Source: Flavobacterium antarcticum DSM 19726 (GTDB lineage Bacteria; Bacteroidota; Bacteroidia; Flavobacteriales; Flavobacteriaceae). From it: a stretch of DNA of 64,000 bases. Of this stretch, positions 1 through 10,226 are shown one piece after another. The notes under the pieces are model-generated. The model made no database searches and was not told the DNA's origin. It was given only the letters and a program-made list of their open reading frames with translations. How positions within the stretch are numbered: position 1 is the first letter of the stretch; every line of letters begins with the position of its first letter. A program made the position numbers and the translations under genes. The stretch lies in NCBI RefSeq assembly GCF_000419685.1, contig NZ_ATTM01000005.1:124001-188000 (forward strand), given 5' to 3'.

Positions 1-789
1 TCTTCTGTCTGATTCAAATAAAGGATTACTTCTACTTGGAGCATCCTCGAATTGAACTAAAGCAGCATCAGTATTTAAGAAATCTGCATTTGCAGCAAAT
101 AACTCATTAATTCCCTGTTGTGCAATTGAAGGTCTTTTTTCACTTTGTCTTAAATATAATTTTAGAAGTAACGTATTTGCATACGCTTTCCAGTTACTCA
201 TATTTCCACCAAAAATGAAATCATCTGCTGCTGGAGCAGATCCCAATGAAGAAGCTAAATCTTTAGACAATGCTTCTTTCATATCAGCAACCATTAGGTC
301 GTAAACTTCTTCACCTGTATTGAATTTTGGTGTTAAGATTTCACGATTGTTCGCTTCTGTATATGGAATTTGATCATAAAAATCAGCCATTATTTGAGAT
401 GCTTGTACTTCTAAAGTTGTAGCAATTAAATAATAATTCCAGTTCTCTTGTTGTAGTGCAAGTTTTTTTACATTTCTAATGTCACCTAATGCATCGTACA
501 TTGCTGTCCAACCACCTTCGTAATCATTTGTTCCAATAGAATATTCATCAATATTCTTGTACTGATTTGAAGCATTACTTTGTGTCCAATATTGGGACCA
601 AAATCCACCTACTAAAGCGTAGTAAGAACCTTGTGCTCCAGCAAGACCCACCATTCCTGACGGCATCTCAACAGATAATGCTACGCCATCGGCACTTAGA
701 TTATCCGGGTCTCTGTTGATATCAAAATCTTCATCACTACATGCGGTGAAGATTGATAAAGCTGTAAATAATAAAAATATTTTTTTCAT
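1..789 (-). CDS. SusD/RagB-like outer-membrane lipoprotein (partial, C-terminus beyond window)
   Basis: 263 codons are present, from an ATG at 787-789 down to base 1, and the frame is still open there. Complete SusD-like proteins have about 500 residues, so roughly half is missing. The N-terminus is a lipoprotein signal with Cys17, followed by Ser-Asp-Glu-Asp, which fits the Bacteroidota lipoprotein export signal that sends proteins to the cell surface. Helix-rich text such as NWKAYANTLLLKLYLRQSEK is typical of SusD-like proteins (the SusD-like_2 type by feel). The gene starts 10 bases after the SusC-like gene ends, so the two are co-transcribed. In such pairs SusD is the lid that captures substrate over the SusC barrel. 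The substrate cannot be told from sequence. Confidence 0.88.
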   Translation of the reverse strand, partial: MKKIFLLFTALSIFTACSDEDFDINRDPDNLSADGVALSVEMPSGMVGLAGAQGSYYALVGGFWSQYWTQSNASNQYKNIDEYSIGTNDYEGGWTAMYDALGDIRNVKKLALQQENWNYYLIATTLEVQASQIMADFYDQIPYTEANNREILTPKFNTGEEVYDLMVADMKEALSKDLASSLGSAPAADDFIFGGNMSNWKAYANTLLLKLYLRQSEKRPSIAQQGINELFAANADFLNTDAALVQFEDAPSRSNPLFESDRR

Positions 790-799
790 GATTTTTTTT

Positions 800-3700
800 T
801 TAGAATGATAATTTAATTGAACCACCAAAAACTCTTTGAGAAGGATTCGCTCCAAACTCACCAAATTCACTTAATAAATCATTTCCGTAAGAAGTAACTT
901 CTGGGTCAATATAAGGATTTTCTGCTGGAGTCCACATGAATAAGTTTCTTCCATAAACACCTACTGATAATTTAGTTAGACCAATTTGTTCAGCAATTTT
1001 AGAACTAAAATCGTAGTACAAGCTGATGTCTCTTAATCTAATAAATGTTTTGTCAATTAAATGGTCTTTTTCAACACCAGGATTGTTAGAGGTATTTCCC
1101 CAAAAGTTTGTGATGTTTTCAAAAGTAATTGGTGTTGTGTTTTCAGTATAACCTGTAACATTTCCAGTCCCATCTACAACTTCATTTACCGAGTTAGGAA
1201 TGATGAATGTATTTCTATCGTTGTAAGCTGTTTCAATACCGTTTCCTACGAAATGAGACAATCTTTTAGTGTAAGAATACATTTTCCCACCTTGTTTCCA
1301 ATCAAATCCAAAAGATACAGAAACGTTTTTGTATTTAAGTGTATTTTGAAGACCCATGATGAAATCTCTTTGACCATCAGCCACATACTCTAATTCGTCA
1401 GTAACTTTGTAATAACCTGTATCTGGATTTACTACATACTGACCATCTGCATTAACAACAGGTACTTGTGCATAAAAAGAACCAATAGGTCTTCCTTCTT
1501 CTGCAGCAAATGTAATTCCGTATGCTTTGGTAATTTCGATTCTTGAACCGCCGTTTACTCTAGTAACTTCATTGTCGTTTTTAGCGAAAGTATAGTTTAA
1601 GTTCCAACTAAAATTATCTGTTTTGAATGGTGTTAAACCAACTGCAACTTCAATACCTTTATTTACAACATCACCAATGTTTGATGCTTGTGAAGAATAA
1701 CCTGTAGAAGGGTCAAGTGGCACAGCTACGATTAAATCTTCTGTTTTTCTGTTGTAATAAGAAACGTCAAACGTAACTTTTCTTCTGAATAAACTTGCTT
1801 CAAAACCAACTTCGTATTCCGTTGTTCTTTCTGGTTTTAGGTTAATATTACCCAATACTCCTGAAAGTTCGTAAAAATTAATTCCACCAAAAGGAGAAGA
1901 AATAAGTCCGAAATTTGCTGCAGCATTACCAGTTACTAAAGAAGATTCCGTTTGGTAAGGATCAGTGTCGTTTGCTACTTGAGAAACAGCACCACGTAAT
2001 TTTAAGAAATTAGCTCCGTTGTCAATAACAATTCCACTTAATGAAGCTGCTGGATAGAAGTAAGAGTTGTTATTCGTAGGAAGTGTAGACGTTTTATCTT
2101 GTCTACCACTTAATGTTAAAAATAAACGCTCTTTAAACGAAAGTTCTGCTTGACCGTAGTAACCAAAAGTTCTTCTCAAAGAATTGTTTTGTGAAATTTC
2201 AGGACGGTTTGCACTATTTGATAATTCGTAAAAATTAGGAACATCTAATCCTGTTACGCTAGCGTAAAGTGTATTTCCTTCTCTTTGATTGTAACTAATA
2301 CCTGCTAAAAGGTTTAATTTGAAATCTTCGCTTAACATACGATCGTAGTTAAGATTGAAATAGGTATCAAATTCTGAACGTTCAACACGACCTTCAGTTA
2401 CACCACCAACAACAGGGTTTGCAGCACCTAGATCCTGAGCAGAACCAGGTAAATAATTTACTATTGCACCGTAACTTTTAACATTTTCAACTCTATAGTT
2501 ACCACCTACTTGCCAGCTTGCTGATAAGTTATCAGTGATTTTGTGGTTGATATTGATGTTTCCAAATAAGTTATTTCCAAGTATTTTTGTTGAATTTTCA
2601 TTAAGTGAAAAATACGGATTAGCAGAATAAGGAGTAAAATAATAACTTGGCGTATTAAACGGATTATTTTGATAATCAGCAAAGTCTACTACACTTACAT
2701 CACGAGGAATTTGAAGCAAATCTTGCATCAAAGTAGATCCTTCTCCAGCGTCGTCACCTTGTCCAGTGTTAACCGCATTTTGATCTCTGTTCGTGAAATT
2801 AATGTTCGTTCTGATCGATGTTCTTTCGTTTTTGATTCCTCCATTAAATGTGAACGATCTTTTAACAAAAGCATCTGAATTAGTAGGGATAACACCATCG
2901 CTATCCATATTTGTAAAACCTAAAGAGAAATCAGAAAATTCACCACCACCACTAATGTTAATAGAGTTAGTTGTAGTCAAACCTTTTTCGTAAAAATCTC
3001 TAACATTGTCTTTTAATGCTACATACGGTTTGATTTGTTGAGAATTGTCGTAAACAGTTCCCCAAGGTCTGATTTCACCATTAAATGCTGGACCCCAAGA
3101 TCCATTCTCATTACTTGGTCCTGCACCAGTTGACAATTGAGAGAAACCTTGTCCATTCCAACCTTGTCCAAATTGATTTTGCAAGTGTGGAACTCGCGCT
3201 ACTTCATTGACATCTAAAGATGTAACAAAATCAACGTTTATTTTTGAACTATTTTTTCCCTTTTTAGTTGTGATGATAACAGCACCTCTACCAGCTCTTG
3301 AGCCGTATAAAGCTGTTGCAGCAGATCCTTTCAAAAAGGTAATTTTCTCAATACTATTTGGATCAAGATCGTTTAATCCTGTACCACCATCAAAAGATCT
3401 AGTAGTACTTGTAGATCCACTAGCTGAGTTGTTAATAGGTGTTCCATCAATAACGTAAAGTGGTTGATTTGTTCCAGAAATAGAACCAATACCTCTCACG
3501 ATTACTTTTGTAGAAGCTCCAGGTTGTGTAGGAGCACTAATGTCAACTCCTGCCACTTTTCCAGATAAACTTTCTAGTGGATTGTTTGTTACAACATTAG
3601 TAATGTCTTCTTTACTAATTGTTGTGGCGGCATATCCAAGAGCTTTTTTATCTCTTTTAATACCTAAAGCAGTTACAACAACTCCTTCTAATTCGGTTGC

Positions 3701-3991
3701 ATCATCTTGCAATTTAACCGTTAAATTCTGAGAAGTAGCTTTTACTTCTTGGCTTTTCATACCAATGTAAGTAACTACTAAAACTTGAGTTGGGGACGCC
3801 AGGATAGAAAATTTACCATCCATGTCTGTTTGCGTTCCTGTTGAAGTTCCTTTGACTAAAATGCTTACGCCAGGTAGTGGTAGGCCGTCGTTGTCCGTCA
3901 CGGTTCCTTTAACACTCCTTTCTTGTGCAAAAGCAAATTGCCCAATTAGCACCAAAAGTAGCGCTAGGTAATTCGTTAATTTAGATTTCAT
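800..3991 (-). CDS. SusC/RagA family TonB-linked outer-membrane receptor
   Basis: The protein has 1063 residues. After a signal peptide ending near AFAQ (residues 20-23) comes a carboxypeptidase-D regulatory-like beta domain (about 27-105, VKGTVTDNDGLPLPGVSI), then a TonB plug (about 115-235, with the SusC-type phrases VIVRGIGSISG, LYVIDGTPI and GSRAGRGAVIITTKKG), and a long beta barrel ending in Phe. It should import a nutrient, often a glycan or peptide, across the outer membrane using TonB energy. It is transcribed ahead of the SusD-like gene, but no glycoside hydrolase, peptidase, sigma or anti-sigma gene is next to it inside the window, so the substrate is open. Confidence 0.95.
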   Translation of the reverse strand: MKSKLTNYLALLLVLIGQFAFAQERSVKGTVTDNDGLPLPGVSILVKGTSTGTQTDMDGKFSILASPTQVLVVTYIGMKSQEVKATSQNLTVKLQDDATELEGVVVTALGIKRDKKALGYAATTISKEDITNVVTNNPLESLSGKVAGVDISAPTQPGASTKVIVRGIGSISGTNQPLYVIDGTPINNSASGSTSTTRSFDGGTGLNDLDPNSIEKITFLKGSAATALYGSRAGRGAVIITTKKGKNSSKINVDFVTSLDVNEVARVPHLQNQFGQGWNGQGFSQLSTGAGPSNENGSWGPAFNGEIRPWGTVYDNSQQIKPYVALKDNVRDFYEKGLTTTNSINISGGGEFSDFSLGFTNMDSDGVIPTNSDAFVKRSFTFNGGIKNERTSIRTNINFTNRDQNAVNTGQGDDAGEGSTLMQDLLQIPRDVSVVDFADYQNNPFNTPSYYFTPYSANPYFSLNENSTKILGNNLFGNININHKITDNLSASWQVGGNYRVENVKSYGAIVNYLPGSAQDLGAANPVVGGVTEGRVERSEFDTYFNLNYDRMLSEDFKLNLLAGISYNQREGNTLYASVTGLDVPNFYELSNSANRPEISQNNSLRRTFGYYGQAELSFKERLFLTLSGRQDKTSTLPTNNNSYFYPAASLSGIVIDNGANFLKLRGAVSQVANDTDPYQTESSLVTGNAAANFGLISSPFGGINFYELSGVLGNINLKPERTTEYEVGFEASLFRRKVTFDVSYYNRKTEDLIVAVPLDPSTGYSSQASNIGDVVNKGIEVAVGLTPFKTDNFSWNLNYTFAKNDNEVTRVNGGSRIEITKAYGITFAAEEGRPIGSFYAQVPVVNADGQYVVNPDTGYYKVTDELEYVADGQRDFIMGLQNTLKYKNVSVSFGFDWKQGGKMYSYTKRLSHFVGNGIETAYNDRNTFIIPNSVNEVVDGTGNVTGYTENTTPITFENITNFWGNTSNNPGVEKDHLIDKTFIRLRDISLYYDFSSKIAEQIGLTKLSVGVYGRNLFMWTPAENPYIDPEVTSYGNDLLSEFGEFGANPSQRVFGGSIKLSF

Positions 3992-4030
3992 ATTATTTGA
4001 TTTAGTTTAATATTTCAAAATTCTAAAATC

Positions 4031-4046
4031 TAGGTTAAAAAACCTA
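4031..4046. repeat. short perfect inverted repeat between the Omp85-like gene and susC
   Basis: A 6-bp stem (TAGGTT / AACCTA) closes a 4-base A loop in the 95-bp gap between two minus-strand genes. It may help end the Omp85-like transcript or act as an operator upstream of susC. It has only a weak T-run, so neither role is firm. Confidence 0.3.
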
Positions 4047-4086
4047 AAATAAAATCACAATTTTTATGGTTAATGTGAAGGGACTA

Positions 4087-5733
4087 TTAAAATTTCGTTA
4101 TAAACTTAATCTGAACTACTGAATTTGCTAGTTTTATCGCTTGTTGATTGATGCTTCCGTTAGCGTAAATGAGGTTTAAAAGACCGTTTTTCGACCCAAT
4201 TCCGACGCCAAAACCCAGTCCTAATAAGTTATTTGTAGTAGAATTAGTGTCGTCTTTGTAAAATCCGTAGTCCAAAACGCTGTGCATATATAAATTTGAC
4301 GATAAAATGAAACGATACTCAGTCATCAGCGAGGCCATCGTATTTGCTTGTAAGCTATTTTCGGCAAAGCCTCTAATGGATTGAATTCCTCCAAAACGAT
4401 ACAGTTCGTTTGTAATGAAATTAGAACTTGATAAATAAAAATTTTCGCTTCTTAGATTGACCACATTTCTCTTATTCAGATATAAATCATGGCTCATATT
4501 TAGTTCGAAAAAAGTTTGACTATTTGTTTCTAATTTTGATGTTCTACTTCCGAAGCCTGTTTTAAAAATAAATTTTGTTTTCTGTGGAAACAGTCGCTCA
4601 TCTGTATAGTTTTTATATTCAAACGTTGTGGTAACGAACTTACTTTCATAATCACTAATCAATAAATTAGCAGTATTTTGAATGTCGCTTGATTCTGTTG
4701 ACTGATAGCCGATAAATAGTTTTTTGTTGTAATTAAAATAGTAGCCTAAATCAATCGCAGTTTTTGTATTTTGAAACAAACTATCTTGCTTGAAAATATT
4801 CAGATTTGCTTTAATTCCTAATGGTGTTTTAAATACATAGGGAATTTCAATTCCTGCATTAAATGTGACTTGCTTATTATCGTCGCTCTTCCAATACAAA
4901 CTAAATTCTTCTCCAGAATTTAAAACATTGATTAATGATAAATCTAAATAACCTGTGAATTTGAGTTTGCTTTCTTCGTCATTTGCAAAACCGATATAAC
5001 CATCAAACCGGTTGGCTTTCGCTTTTTCTAAATATACATATACTTTTGTGCTGTCTTTTGTAAATAGAATTTCCGGATAGCGTGTTTGGGTTGTAAATCT
5101 GAAATTACTAAAATCGGTGTATACTTTATTTAAATTGCTTTTGTTGAAGGTCTTTTTTCGGTAGAGGCGTTGCAGGTTTTTTTTATGTCCTTCAGGGAAT
5201 TTATCGTATCCATTAATTACAATTTCATTTAAAATCCTTTTTTCCTTTGCGTCAATTTTTAAAGTTGCGAACAGTTGATTGTTGCTTTTTTTAAAGTCGG
5301 TTAATTGTAGCGTAGCGAGGGAATATCCCTTTGATTCCAGTTCAGCTAATTTTTGTTGTAAGAATAATTCGGTTTTATGTATTGGTAGGATAAGTGTGTC
5401 TTTTTTAAATAAAAGGTAAGTGAACGTTTTTCCTACATATATATGTATCAATTTTGTTTGGATTCCTAAATTGAAATTATATTGGTATAAACTGTCGTTT
5501 ATTTTTTTTGAATCAACTAATTCATGTTCGAGATAGCCAATTTGAAGCAGCTTGTTAGAGAATTGTTGTACTTCCTCAAGAATGTTTTTCGCATTTGAAT
5601 GCTTTTTCTGGTAACCTACTGAATCGATTGTTGTGGATTCTATTTTTGAGGTGCCATTAATTTTTAACGAAAGTTGCTGGGCAAAATTATTTTGACCTAT
5701 AAATAACAGAAGAAATAGAATTACTTTTTTCAA
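4087..5733 (-). CDS. Omp85/BamA-like outer-membrane protein
   Basis: The protein has 548 residues with a signal peptide (MKKVILFLLLFIGQNNFAQ). The N-terminal half (about 30-250) looks like POTRA-type alpha/beta repeats. The C-terminal half is a beta barrel containing GGIQSIRGFAENSL near residue 455, which matches the RGF motif of the Omp85/TpsB superfamily, and the chain ends in a hydrophobic-aromatic strand (VVQIKFITKF). It is shorter than BamA (about 800) and closer in size to TpsB or TamA-like proteins. Family members insert or translocate proteins at the outer membrane. No partner substrate gene is adjacent, so the exact job is unknown. It reads towards the SusC/SusD pair on the same strand and away from rpsL. 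Confidence 0.75.
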   Translation of the reverse strand: MKKVILFLLLFIGQNNFAQQLSLKINGTSKIESTTIDSVGYQKKHSNAKNILEEVQQFSNKLLQIGYLEHELVDSKKINDSLYQYNFNLGIQTKLIHIYVGKTFTYLLFKKDTLILPIHKTELFLQQKLAELESKGYSLATLQLTDFKKSNNQLFATLKIDAKEKRILNEIVINGYDKFPEGHKKNLQRLYRKKTFNKSNLNKVYTDFSNFRFTTQTRYPEILFTKDSTKVYVYLEKAKANRFDGYIGFANDEESKLKFTGYLDLSLINVLNSGEEFSLYWKSDDNKQVTFNAGIEIPYVFKTPLGIKANLNIFKQDSLFQNTKTAIDLGYYFNYNKKLFIGYQSTESSDIQNTANLLISDYESKFVTTTFEYKNYTDERLFPQKTKFIFKTGFGSRTSKLETNSQTFFELNMSHDLYLNKRNVVNLRSENFYLSSSNFITNELYRFGGIQSIRGFAENSLQANTMASLMTEYRFILSSNLYMHSVLDYGFYKDDTNSTTNNLLGLGFGVGIGSKNGLLNLIYANGSINQQAIKLANSVVQIKFITKF

Positions 5734-5939
5734 CAGATTAAATTTGGATAAAAATGTTTTTCATTTTGAATAGGAACCACGTTCTGATAAACGTAAATTT
5801 TAAATTGTGTATTAAGTTAGAACGCTAAATAGCAGAAAATGTGCAGAAATTAGTGATGTAAAATTAAAGTAAAAATTGATGTCGTGTCCTAATAAAATTA
5901 AATCTTTATTAATGTGATTGAAAATTAATGAATTATGAT

Positions 5940-5969
5940 TTGATTTTAGAAAAAACTTTTTTACATTTG
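5940..5969 (+). promoter_or_regulatory. promoter of the ribosomal protein cluster (rpsL)
   Basis: TTG at 5940-5942, a 19-base spacer and TACATTTG at 5962-5969 match the Bacteroidota housekeeping promoter (TTG / TAnnTTTG). It leaves a leader of roughly 45 bases before the rpsL ATG at 6022. It is the first promoter of the str-S10-spc-alpha cluster. Confidence 0.8.
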
Positions 5970-6021
5970 CAACCCCGTAAAAAGCGGGAAAATTATATTT
6001 AAGAAATTTTTAGTATTAATT

Positions 6022-6405
6022 ATGCCAACAATTCAACAATTAGTAAGAACTGGAAGAACTCAGATGACTAAGAAGAGTAAATCGGTTGCTTTAGATTCTT
6101 GTCCTCAACGAAGAGGGGTATGTACGCGTGTTTACACTACAACACCAAAAAAACCAAACTCTGCAATGCGTAAAGTAGCGCGTGTACGTTTGACAAATGG
6201 TAATGAAGTAAATGCTTATATCCCAGGTGAAGGACACAATCTACAAGAGCACTCGATAGTATTAGTTAGGGGTGGAAGAGTAAAAGATTTACCTGGAGTT
6301 AGATACCACATTGTACGTGGTGCGCTTGATACATCAGGTGTAGCGGGAAGAACGCAACGTAGATCAAAATACGGAGCGAAACGTCCAAAAGAAGCAAAAA
6401 AGTAA
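6022..6405 (+). CDS. rpsL: 30S ribosomal protein S12
   Basis: 127 residues, full length. S12 sits at the decoding centre of the 30S subunit. The conserved loops [13 protein letters not shown] (Lys43, Lys44) and [14 protein letters not shown] are intact, with lysine at the positions where streptomycin-resistance mutations usually fall, so no such mutation is visible. It is the first gene of the cluster and is followed by rpsG after an 89-bp gap. Confidence 0.99.
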   Translation: MPTIQQLVRTGRTQMTKKSKSVALDSCPQRRGVCTRVYTTTPKKPNSAMRKVARVRLTNGNEVNAYIPGEGHNLQEHSIVLVRGGRVKDLPGVRYHIVRGALDTSGVAGRTQRRSKYGAKRPKEAKK

Positions 6406-6494
6406 ATCTAAAACACGCTTGAAGCAATTTGTTTAAGTAGTAAGTTAGTCTTATTGCTTTTATTTTATTGTCTAAAGCAAAACAACGAAAAGAA

Positions 6495-6971
6495 ATGAGA
6501 AAAAGAGCGGCCAAAAAAAGACCACTTTTGCCAGATCCAAGGTTTAATGACCAATTGGTAACGCGTTTTGTGAACAACTTAATGTGGGATGGTAAGAAAT
6601 CAACAGCTTTTAAAGTATTTTATGATGCAATGGATATCGTAGAAGCAAAAAAGCAAGATGCTGAAAAATCTTCAGTAGAAATCTGGAAAGATGCACTAAC
6701 AAACGTTATGCCTCACGTAGAAGTACGTAGTCGTAGAGTAGGTGGAGCTACATTCCAAATTCCAATGCAAATTAGACCAGATCGCAAGATCTCTATGGCT
6801 ATGAAGTGGATGATACTTTATGCACGTAGAAGAAATGAGAAATCTATGGCTCAAAAACTAGCTTCTGAAGTTTTAGCTGCTGCTAAAGAAGAAGGTGCTG
6901 CTGTTAAAAAGAGAATGGATACTCATAAAATGGCTGAAGCGAACAAAGCATTCTCTCACTTTAGATTTTAA
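6495..6971 (+). CDS. rpsG: 30S ribosomal protein S7
   Basis: The ATG at 6495 gives 158 residues beginning [20 protein letters not shown], the usual start for this family. An in-frame TTG at 6468 would add nine residues (MSKAKQRKE) and is less likely. S7 nucleates assembly of the 30S head and contacts the E-site tRNA. The next gene, fusA, starts 8 bases later, so the two are tightly coupled. Confidence 0.97.
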   Translation: MRKRAAKKRPLLPDPRFNDQLVTRFVNNLMWDGKKSTAFKVFYDAMDIVEAKKQDAEKSSVEIWKDALTNVMPHVEVRSRRVGGATFQIPMQIRPDRKISMAMKWMILYARRRNEKSMAQKLASEVLAAAKEEGAAVKKRMDTHKMAEANKAFSHFRF

Positions 6972-6979
6972 TTAAAAAG

Positions 6980-9136
6980 ATGGCTAGAGACTTATTATAT
7001 ACAAGAAACATTGGAATCGCTGCACATATTGATGCTGGTAAAACAACAACAACTGAGCGGATCCTTTTTTATACAGGAAAAAATCACAAAATTGGTGAAA
7101 CGCACGAAGGTTCTGCAACAATGGACTGGATGGCGCAAGAGCAAGAACGTGGTATTACCATTACTTCTGCTGCTACAACTTGTGAGTGGAATTTCCCTTC
7201 AAAGCAAGGTAAAGCACTTCCGGAATCTATTTCTTACCACTTTAACATTATCGATACTCCTGGTCACGTGGATTTTACCGTAGAGGTAAACCGTTCGCTT
7301 CGTGTACTTGACGGATTGGTTTTCTTGTTTAGTGCAGTTGATGGTGTTGAGCCTCAATCTGAAACAAACTGGAGACTTGCTGATCAGTACCGTGTGCCTC
7401 GTATGGGATTCGTAAATAAAATGGACCGTCAAGGATCTAATTTTTTAAGCGTTTGTCAACAAGTAAGAGACATGTTAAAGTCTAATGCAGTTGCAATCAC
7501 TTTGCCAATCGGTGAAGAAAACGATTTCAAAGGTGTTGTGGATTTGGTGAAAAATCAAGCCATTATTTGGCATGATGAAAATCACGGAGCAACGTATGAT
7601 ATTGTTGACATTCCTGCAGATATGTTGGACGAAGTGAAACAATACCGTTCAACTTTGATTGAAGCAGTAGCTGATTATGATGAAAATCTTTTGGACAAGT
7701 ACATGGAAGATGAAACTTCTATTACTGAAGAGGAGATCAACAAAGCTTTAAGAGCAGCTACTATTGACATGGCGATTATTCCTATGTTATGTGGTTCATC
7801 ATTTAAAAATAAAGGAGTTCAGTTTTTATTAGATGCAGTTTGTAAATACTTGCCGTCTCCAATGGAGAAAGAAGGTATTTGGGGAATTCATCCAGATGAT
7901 GCTGATTTGTTAGAAGAAGACCAAACGCCTATTTTGCGTAAGCCTTCTGTAACTGAGCCATTCGCTGCATTAGCATTTAAAATTGCTACCGATCCTTTCG
8001 TAGGTCGTTTAGCTTTCTTCCGTGCTTATTCAGGACGTTTAGATGCGGGTTCTTATATCTTGAATACACGTTCAGGTAACAAAGAAAGAATTTCTCGTAT
8101 CTACCAAATGCACGCGAACAAGCAAAACCCAATTGATTTTATCGAAGCAGGTGATATTGGAGCAGCAGTTGGATTTAAAGATATCAAGACTGGAGATACA
8201 ATGTGTGACGAAAAGCACCCAATTATTCTTGAGTCAATGAAATTCCCAGATCCAGTAATTGGTATTGCAATTGAGCCTAAAACTAAAGTTGACGTTGATA
8301 AAATGGGTATGGCTTTAGCTAAATTGGCTGAAGAAGATCCAACATTTACAGTAAGAACAGATGAGGCTTCTGGTCAAACTATTATTTCTGGAATGGGTGA
8401 GCTTCACTTAGATGTACTTATCGATCGTATGAGACGTGAGTTTAAAGTTGAAGTGAATCAAGGTGAACCTCAAGTAGAATACAAAGAAGCGTTCACAAGG
8501 TCTGCAACACACAGAGAGACGTACAAGAAGCAATCTGGAGGTCGTGGTAAATTCGGTGATATCGTTTTTACATTAGAGCCTGCTGATGAAGTGGACGGTA
8601 AAACTCCAGTTGGATTGCAATTCGTTAACGCTGTTAAAGGTGGTAACGTTCCTAAAGAATATATCCCTTCTGTTGAAAAAGGATTTAGAGAAGCTATGAA
8701 AGCGGGTCCATTAGCTGGATACCAAGTTGATAGTTTGAAAGTTACTTTGACAGACGGATCTTTCCACCCTGTGGATTCAGATGCATTGTCTTTTGAATTA
8801 GCTGCTAGAATGGGATACAGAGAAGTAGCTAAAGCTGCTGGTGCTGTTATTCTTGAGCCAATCATGAAGATGGAAGTTATTACACCAGAAGAAAACATGG
8901 GAGATATCGTAGGTGATATTAACCGTCGTAGAGGTCAAGTTAACGACATGGGTGACAGAAGCGGTGCTAAAACTATTAAAGCGGATGTGCCTTTATCTGA
9001 AATGTTTGGTTATGTAACTACATTAAGAACATTGTCATCGGGTAGAGCTACTTCTACAATGGAGTTTTCTCACTACGCAGAAACACCTTCGAATATTTCA
9101 GAAGCTGTAATTAAAAAAGCAAAAGGAACCGCTTAA
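6980..9136 (+). CDS. fusA: translation elongation factor G
   Basis: 718 residues. The GTPase motifs are complete: P-loop AHIDAGKT (15-22), RGITITSA in switch I, DTPGHVD (92-98) and NKMD (146-149). Domains II-V follow, with the usual EF-G text [21 protein letters not shown]. It drives translocation of tRNA and mRNA on the ribosome and helps recycle ribosomes. It lies between rpsG (8-bp gap) and rpsJ (10-bp gap). No tuf gene follows it here, unlike the E. coli str operon. Confidence 0.99.
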   Translation: MARDLLYTRNIGIAAHIDAGKTTTTERILFYTGKNHKIGETHEGSATMDWMAQEQERGITITSAATTCEWNFPSKQGKALPESISYHFNIIDTPGHVDFTVEVNRSLRVLDGLVFLFSAVDGVEPQSETNWRLADQYRVPRMGFVNKMDRQGSNFLSVCQQVRDMLKSNAVAITLPIGEENDFKGVVDLVKNQAIIWHDENHGATYDIVDIPADMLDEVKQYRSTLIEAVADYDENLLDKYMEDETSITEEEINKALRAATIDMAIIPMLCGSSFKNKGVQFLLDAVCKYLPSPMEKEGIWGIHPDDADLLEEDQTPILRKPSVTEPFAALAFKIATDPFVGRLAFFRAYSGRLDAGSYILNTRSGNKERISRIYQMHANKQNPIDFIEAGDIGAAVGFKDIKTGDTMCDEKHPIILESMKFPDPVIGIAIEPKTKVDVDKMGMALAKLAEEDPTFTVRTDEASGQTIISGMGELHLDVLIDRMRREFKVEVNQGEPQVEYKEAFTRSATHRETYKKQSGGRGKFGDIVFTLEPADEVDGKTPVGLQFVNAVKGGNVPKEYIPSVEKGFREAMKAGPLAGYQVDSLKVTLTDGSFHPVDSDALSFELAARMGYREVAKAAGAVILEPIMKMEVITPEENMGDIVGDINRRRGQVNDMGDRSGAKTIKADVPLSEMFGYVTTLRTLSSGRATSTMEFSHYAETPSNISEAVIKKAKGTA

Positions 9137-9146
9137 TTCAAAGAAA

Positions 9147-9452
9147 ATGAGTCAAAAAATCAGAATAAAACTAAAATCTTACGATCACATGTTGGTAGAC
9201 AAGTCTGCTGAAAAGATTGTAAAAACTGTTAAGAGTACTGGTGCAGTTGTAACGGGTCCAATTCCATTGCCAACTCACAAAAAACTTTTCACTGTACTAC
9301 GTTCTCCACACGTTAATAAAAAAGCGAGAGAACAATTTGAAGTAATGTCATACAAGAGATTAATTGACATTTACTCTTCCTCTTCAAAAACAATTGACGC
9401 TCTTATGAAATTAGAGTTGCCAAGTGGAGTAGAAGTTGAAATCAAAGTTTAA
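9147..9452 (+). CDS. rpsJ: 30S ribosomal protein S10
   Basis: 101 residues, full length, with the S10 core [15 protein letters not shown] and the [26 protein letters not shown] loop. S10 is a 30S head protein that also takes part in NusB-linked antitermination. It ends the str-type block here. A 156-bp gap holding a promoter inside an inverted repeat separates it from rplC. Confidence 0.98.
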   Translation: MSQKIRIKLKSYDHMLVDKSAEKIVKTVKSTGAVVTGPIPLPTHKKLFTVLRSPHVNKKAREQFEVMSYKRLIDIYSSSSKTIDALMKLELPSGVEVEIKV

Positions 9453-9475
9453 GTAGTAGTTCAAAAGAAATAAAA

Positions 9476-9576
9476 GGACGCTGCTTTTAGACGAACAAAA
9501 GTTTTTTTGGATTGTGTGTAAATAAGTTATACTTTTGCACCTCAAAAAAATTAGGGTTCGGTTAAAAGCTGCGTTC
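9476..9576 (+). promoter_or_regulatory. internal promoter of rplC enclosed by a 21-nt imperfect inverted repeat
   Basis: TTG at 9507-9509, a 20-base spacer and TACTTTTG at 9530-9537 form a good Bacteroidota promoter. It lies between two 21-nt arms, 9476-9496 and 9556-9576, which pair at 19 of 21 positions counting two G-T pairs. Read-through RNA from rpsJ could fold into this stem, while RNA started at the internal promoter carries only the 3' arm. It is a candidate processing or autoregulatory site for the S10 block; no known r-protein leader was recognised. Confidence 0.6.
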
Positions 9577-9608
9577 TATTTTATATTTAATAATTAATAA
9601 TTAATATT

Positions 9609-10226
9609 ATGTCTGGGTTAATCGGAAGAAAAATTGGCATGACAAGCATCTTTGACGAGAACGGGAAAAACATTCCTTGTACTGTTATTGAGGCGGGACC
9701 ATGCGTAGTTACCCAAGTCAGAACCAAAGGTGTTGACGGGTATGAAGCGTTGCAACTTGGTTTCGATGACAAAAAAGAGAAACAGTCTACTAAAGCGGCC
9801 GTAGGTCACTTTAAAAAAGCAGGTACTGTTGCTAAGAAAAAAGTCGTTGAATTCAAGTACTTCGAAAATGAACACAAATTAGGTGAGGTAATCACTGTAG
9901 ACCTTTTTCAAGAAGGCGAATTTGTTGATGTACAAGGTGTATCAAAAGGTAAAGGTTTCCAAGGGGTTGTTAAACGTCACGGTTTTGGTGGTGTTGGACA
10001 AGCTACTCACGGACAACACAACCGTTTGAGAGCACCAGGATCTGTAGGAGCTTCCTCTTATCCTTCTAGAGTATTCAAAGGAATGCGTATGGCAGGAAGA
10101 ATGGGAACTGATAATGTAACTATTCAAAACTTAAGAGTGTTGAAAGTGGTTGCAGATAAAAACCTACTTTTAGTTAAAGGTTGTGTTCCAGGACACATTA
10201 ACTCTTATGTAATCATTCAGAAGTAA
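9609..10226 (+). CDS. rplC: 50S ribosomal protein L3
   Basis: 205 residues. It starts [19 protein letters not shown] and contains the long central extension [25 protein letters not shown] that reaches the peptidyl-transferase centre, including the Gln that PrmB methylates in other bacteria. It is the first gene of the S10-type block after the internal promoter. Its last base (10226) is the first base of rplD, so the stop and start overlap in TAATG. Confidence 0.99.
   Translation: MSGLIGRKIGMTSIFDENGKNIPCTVIEAGPCVVTQVRTKGVDGYEALQLGFDDKKEKQSTKAAVGHFKKAGTVAKKKVVEFKYFENEHKLGEVITVDLFQEGEFVDVQGVSKGKGFQGVVKRHGFGGVGQATHGQHNRLRAPGSVGASSYPSRVFKGMRMAGRMGTDNVTIQNLRVLKVVADKNLLLVKGCVPGHINSYVIIQK

Noticed and set aside
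6468..6494. TTG start adding nine residues to S7
   Set aside because: An ATG at 6495 gives the standard flavobacterial S7 N-terminus and length.
8470..8898. 142-codon minus-strand ORF inside fusA
   Set aside because: Antisense shadow of fusA caused by its codon bias; no independent support.
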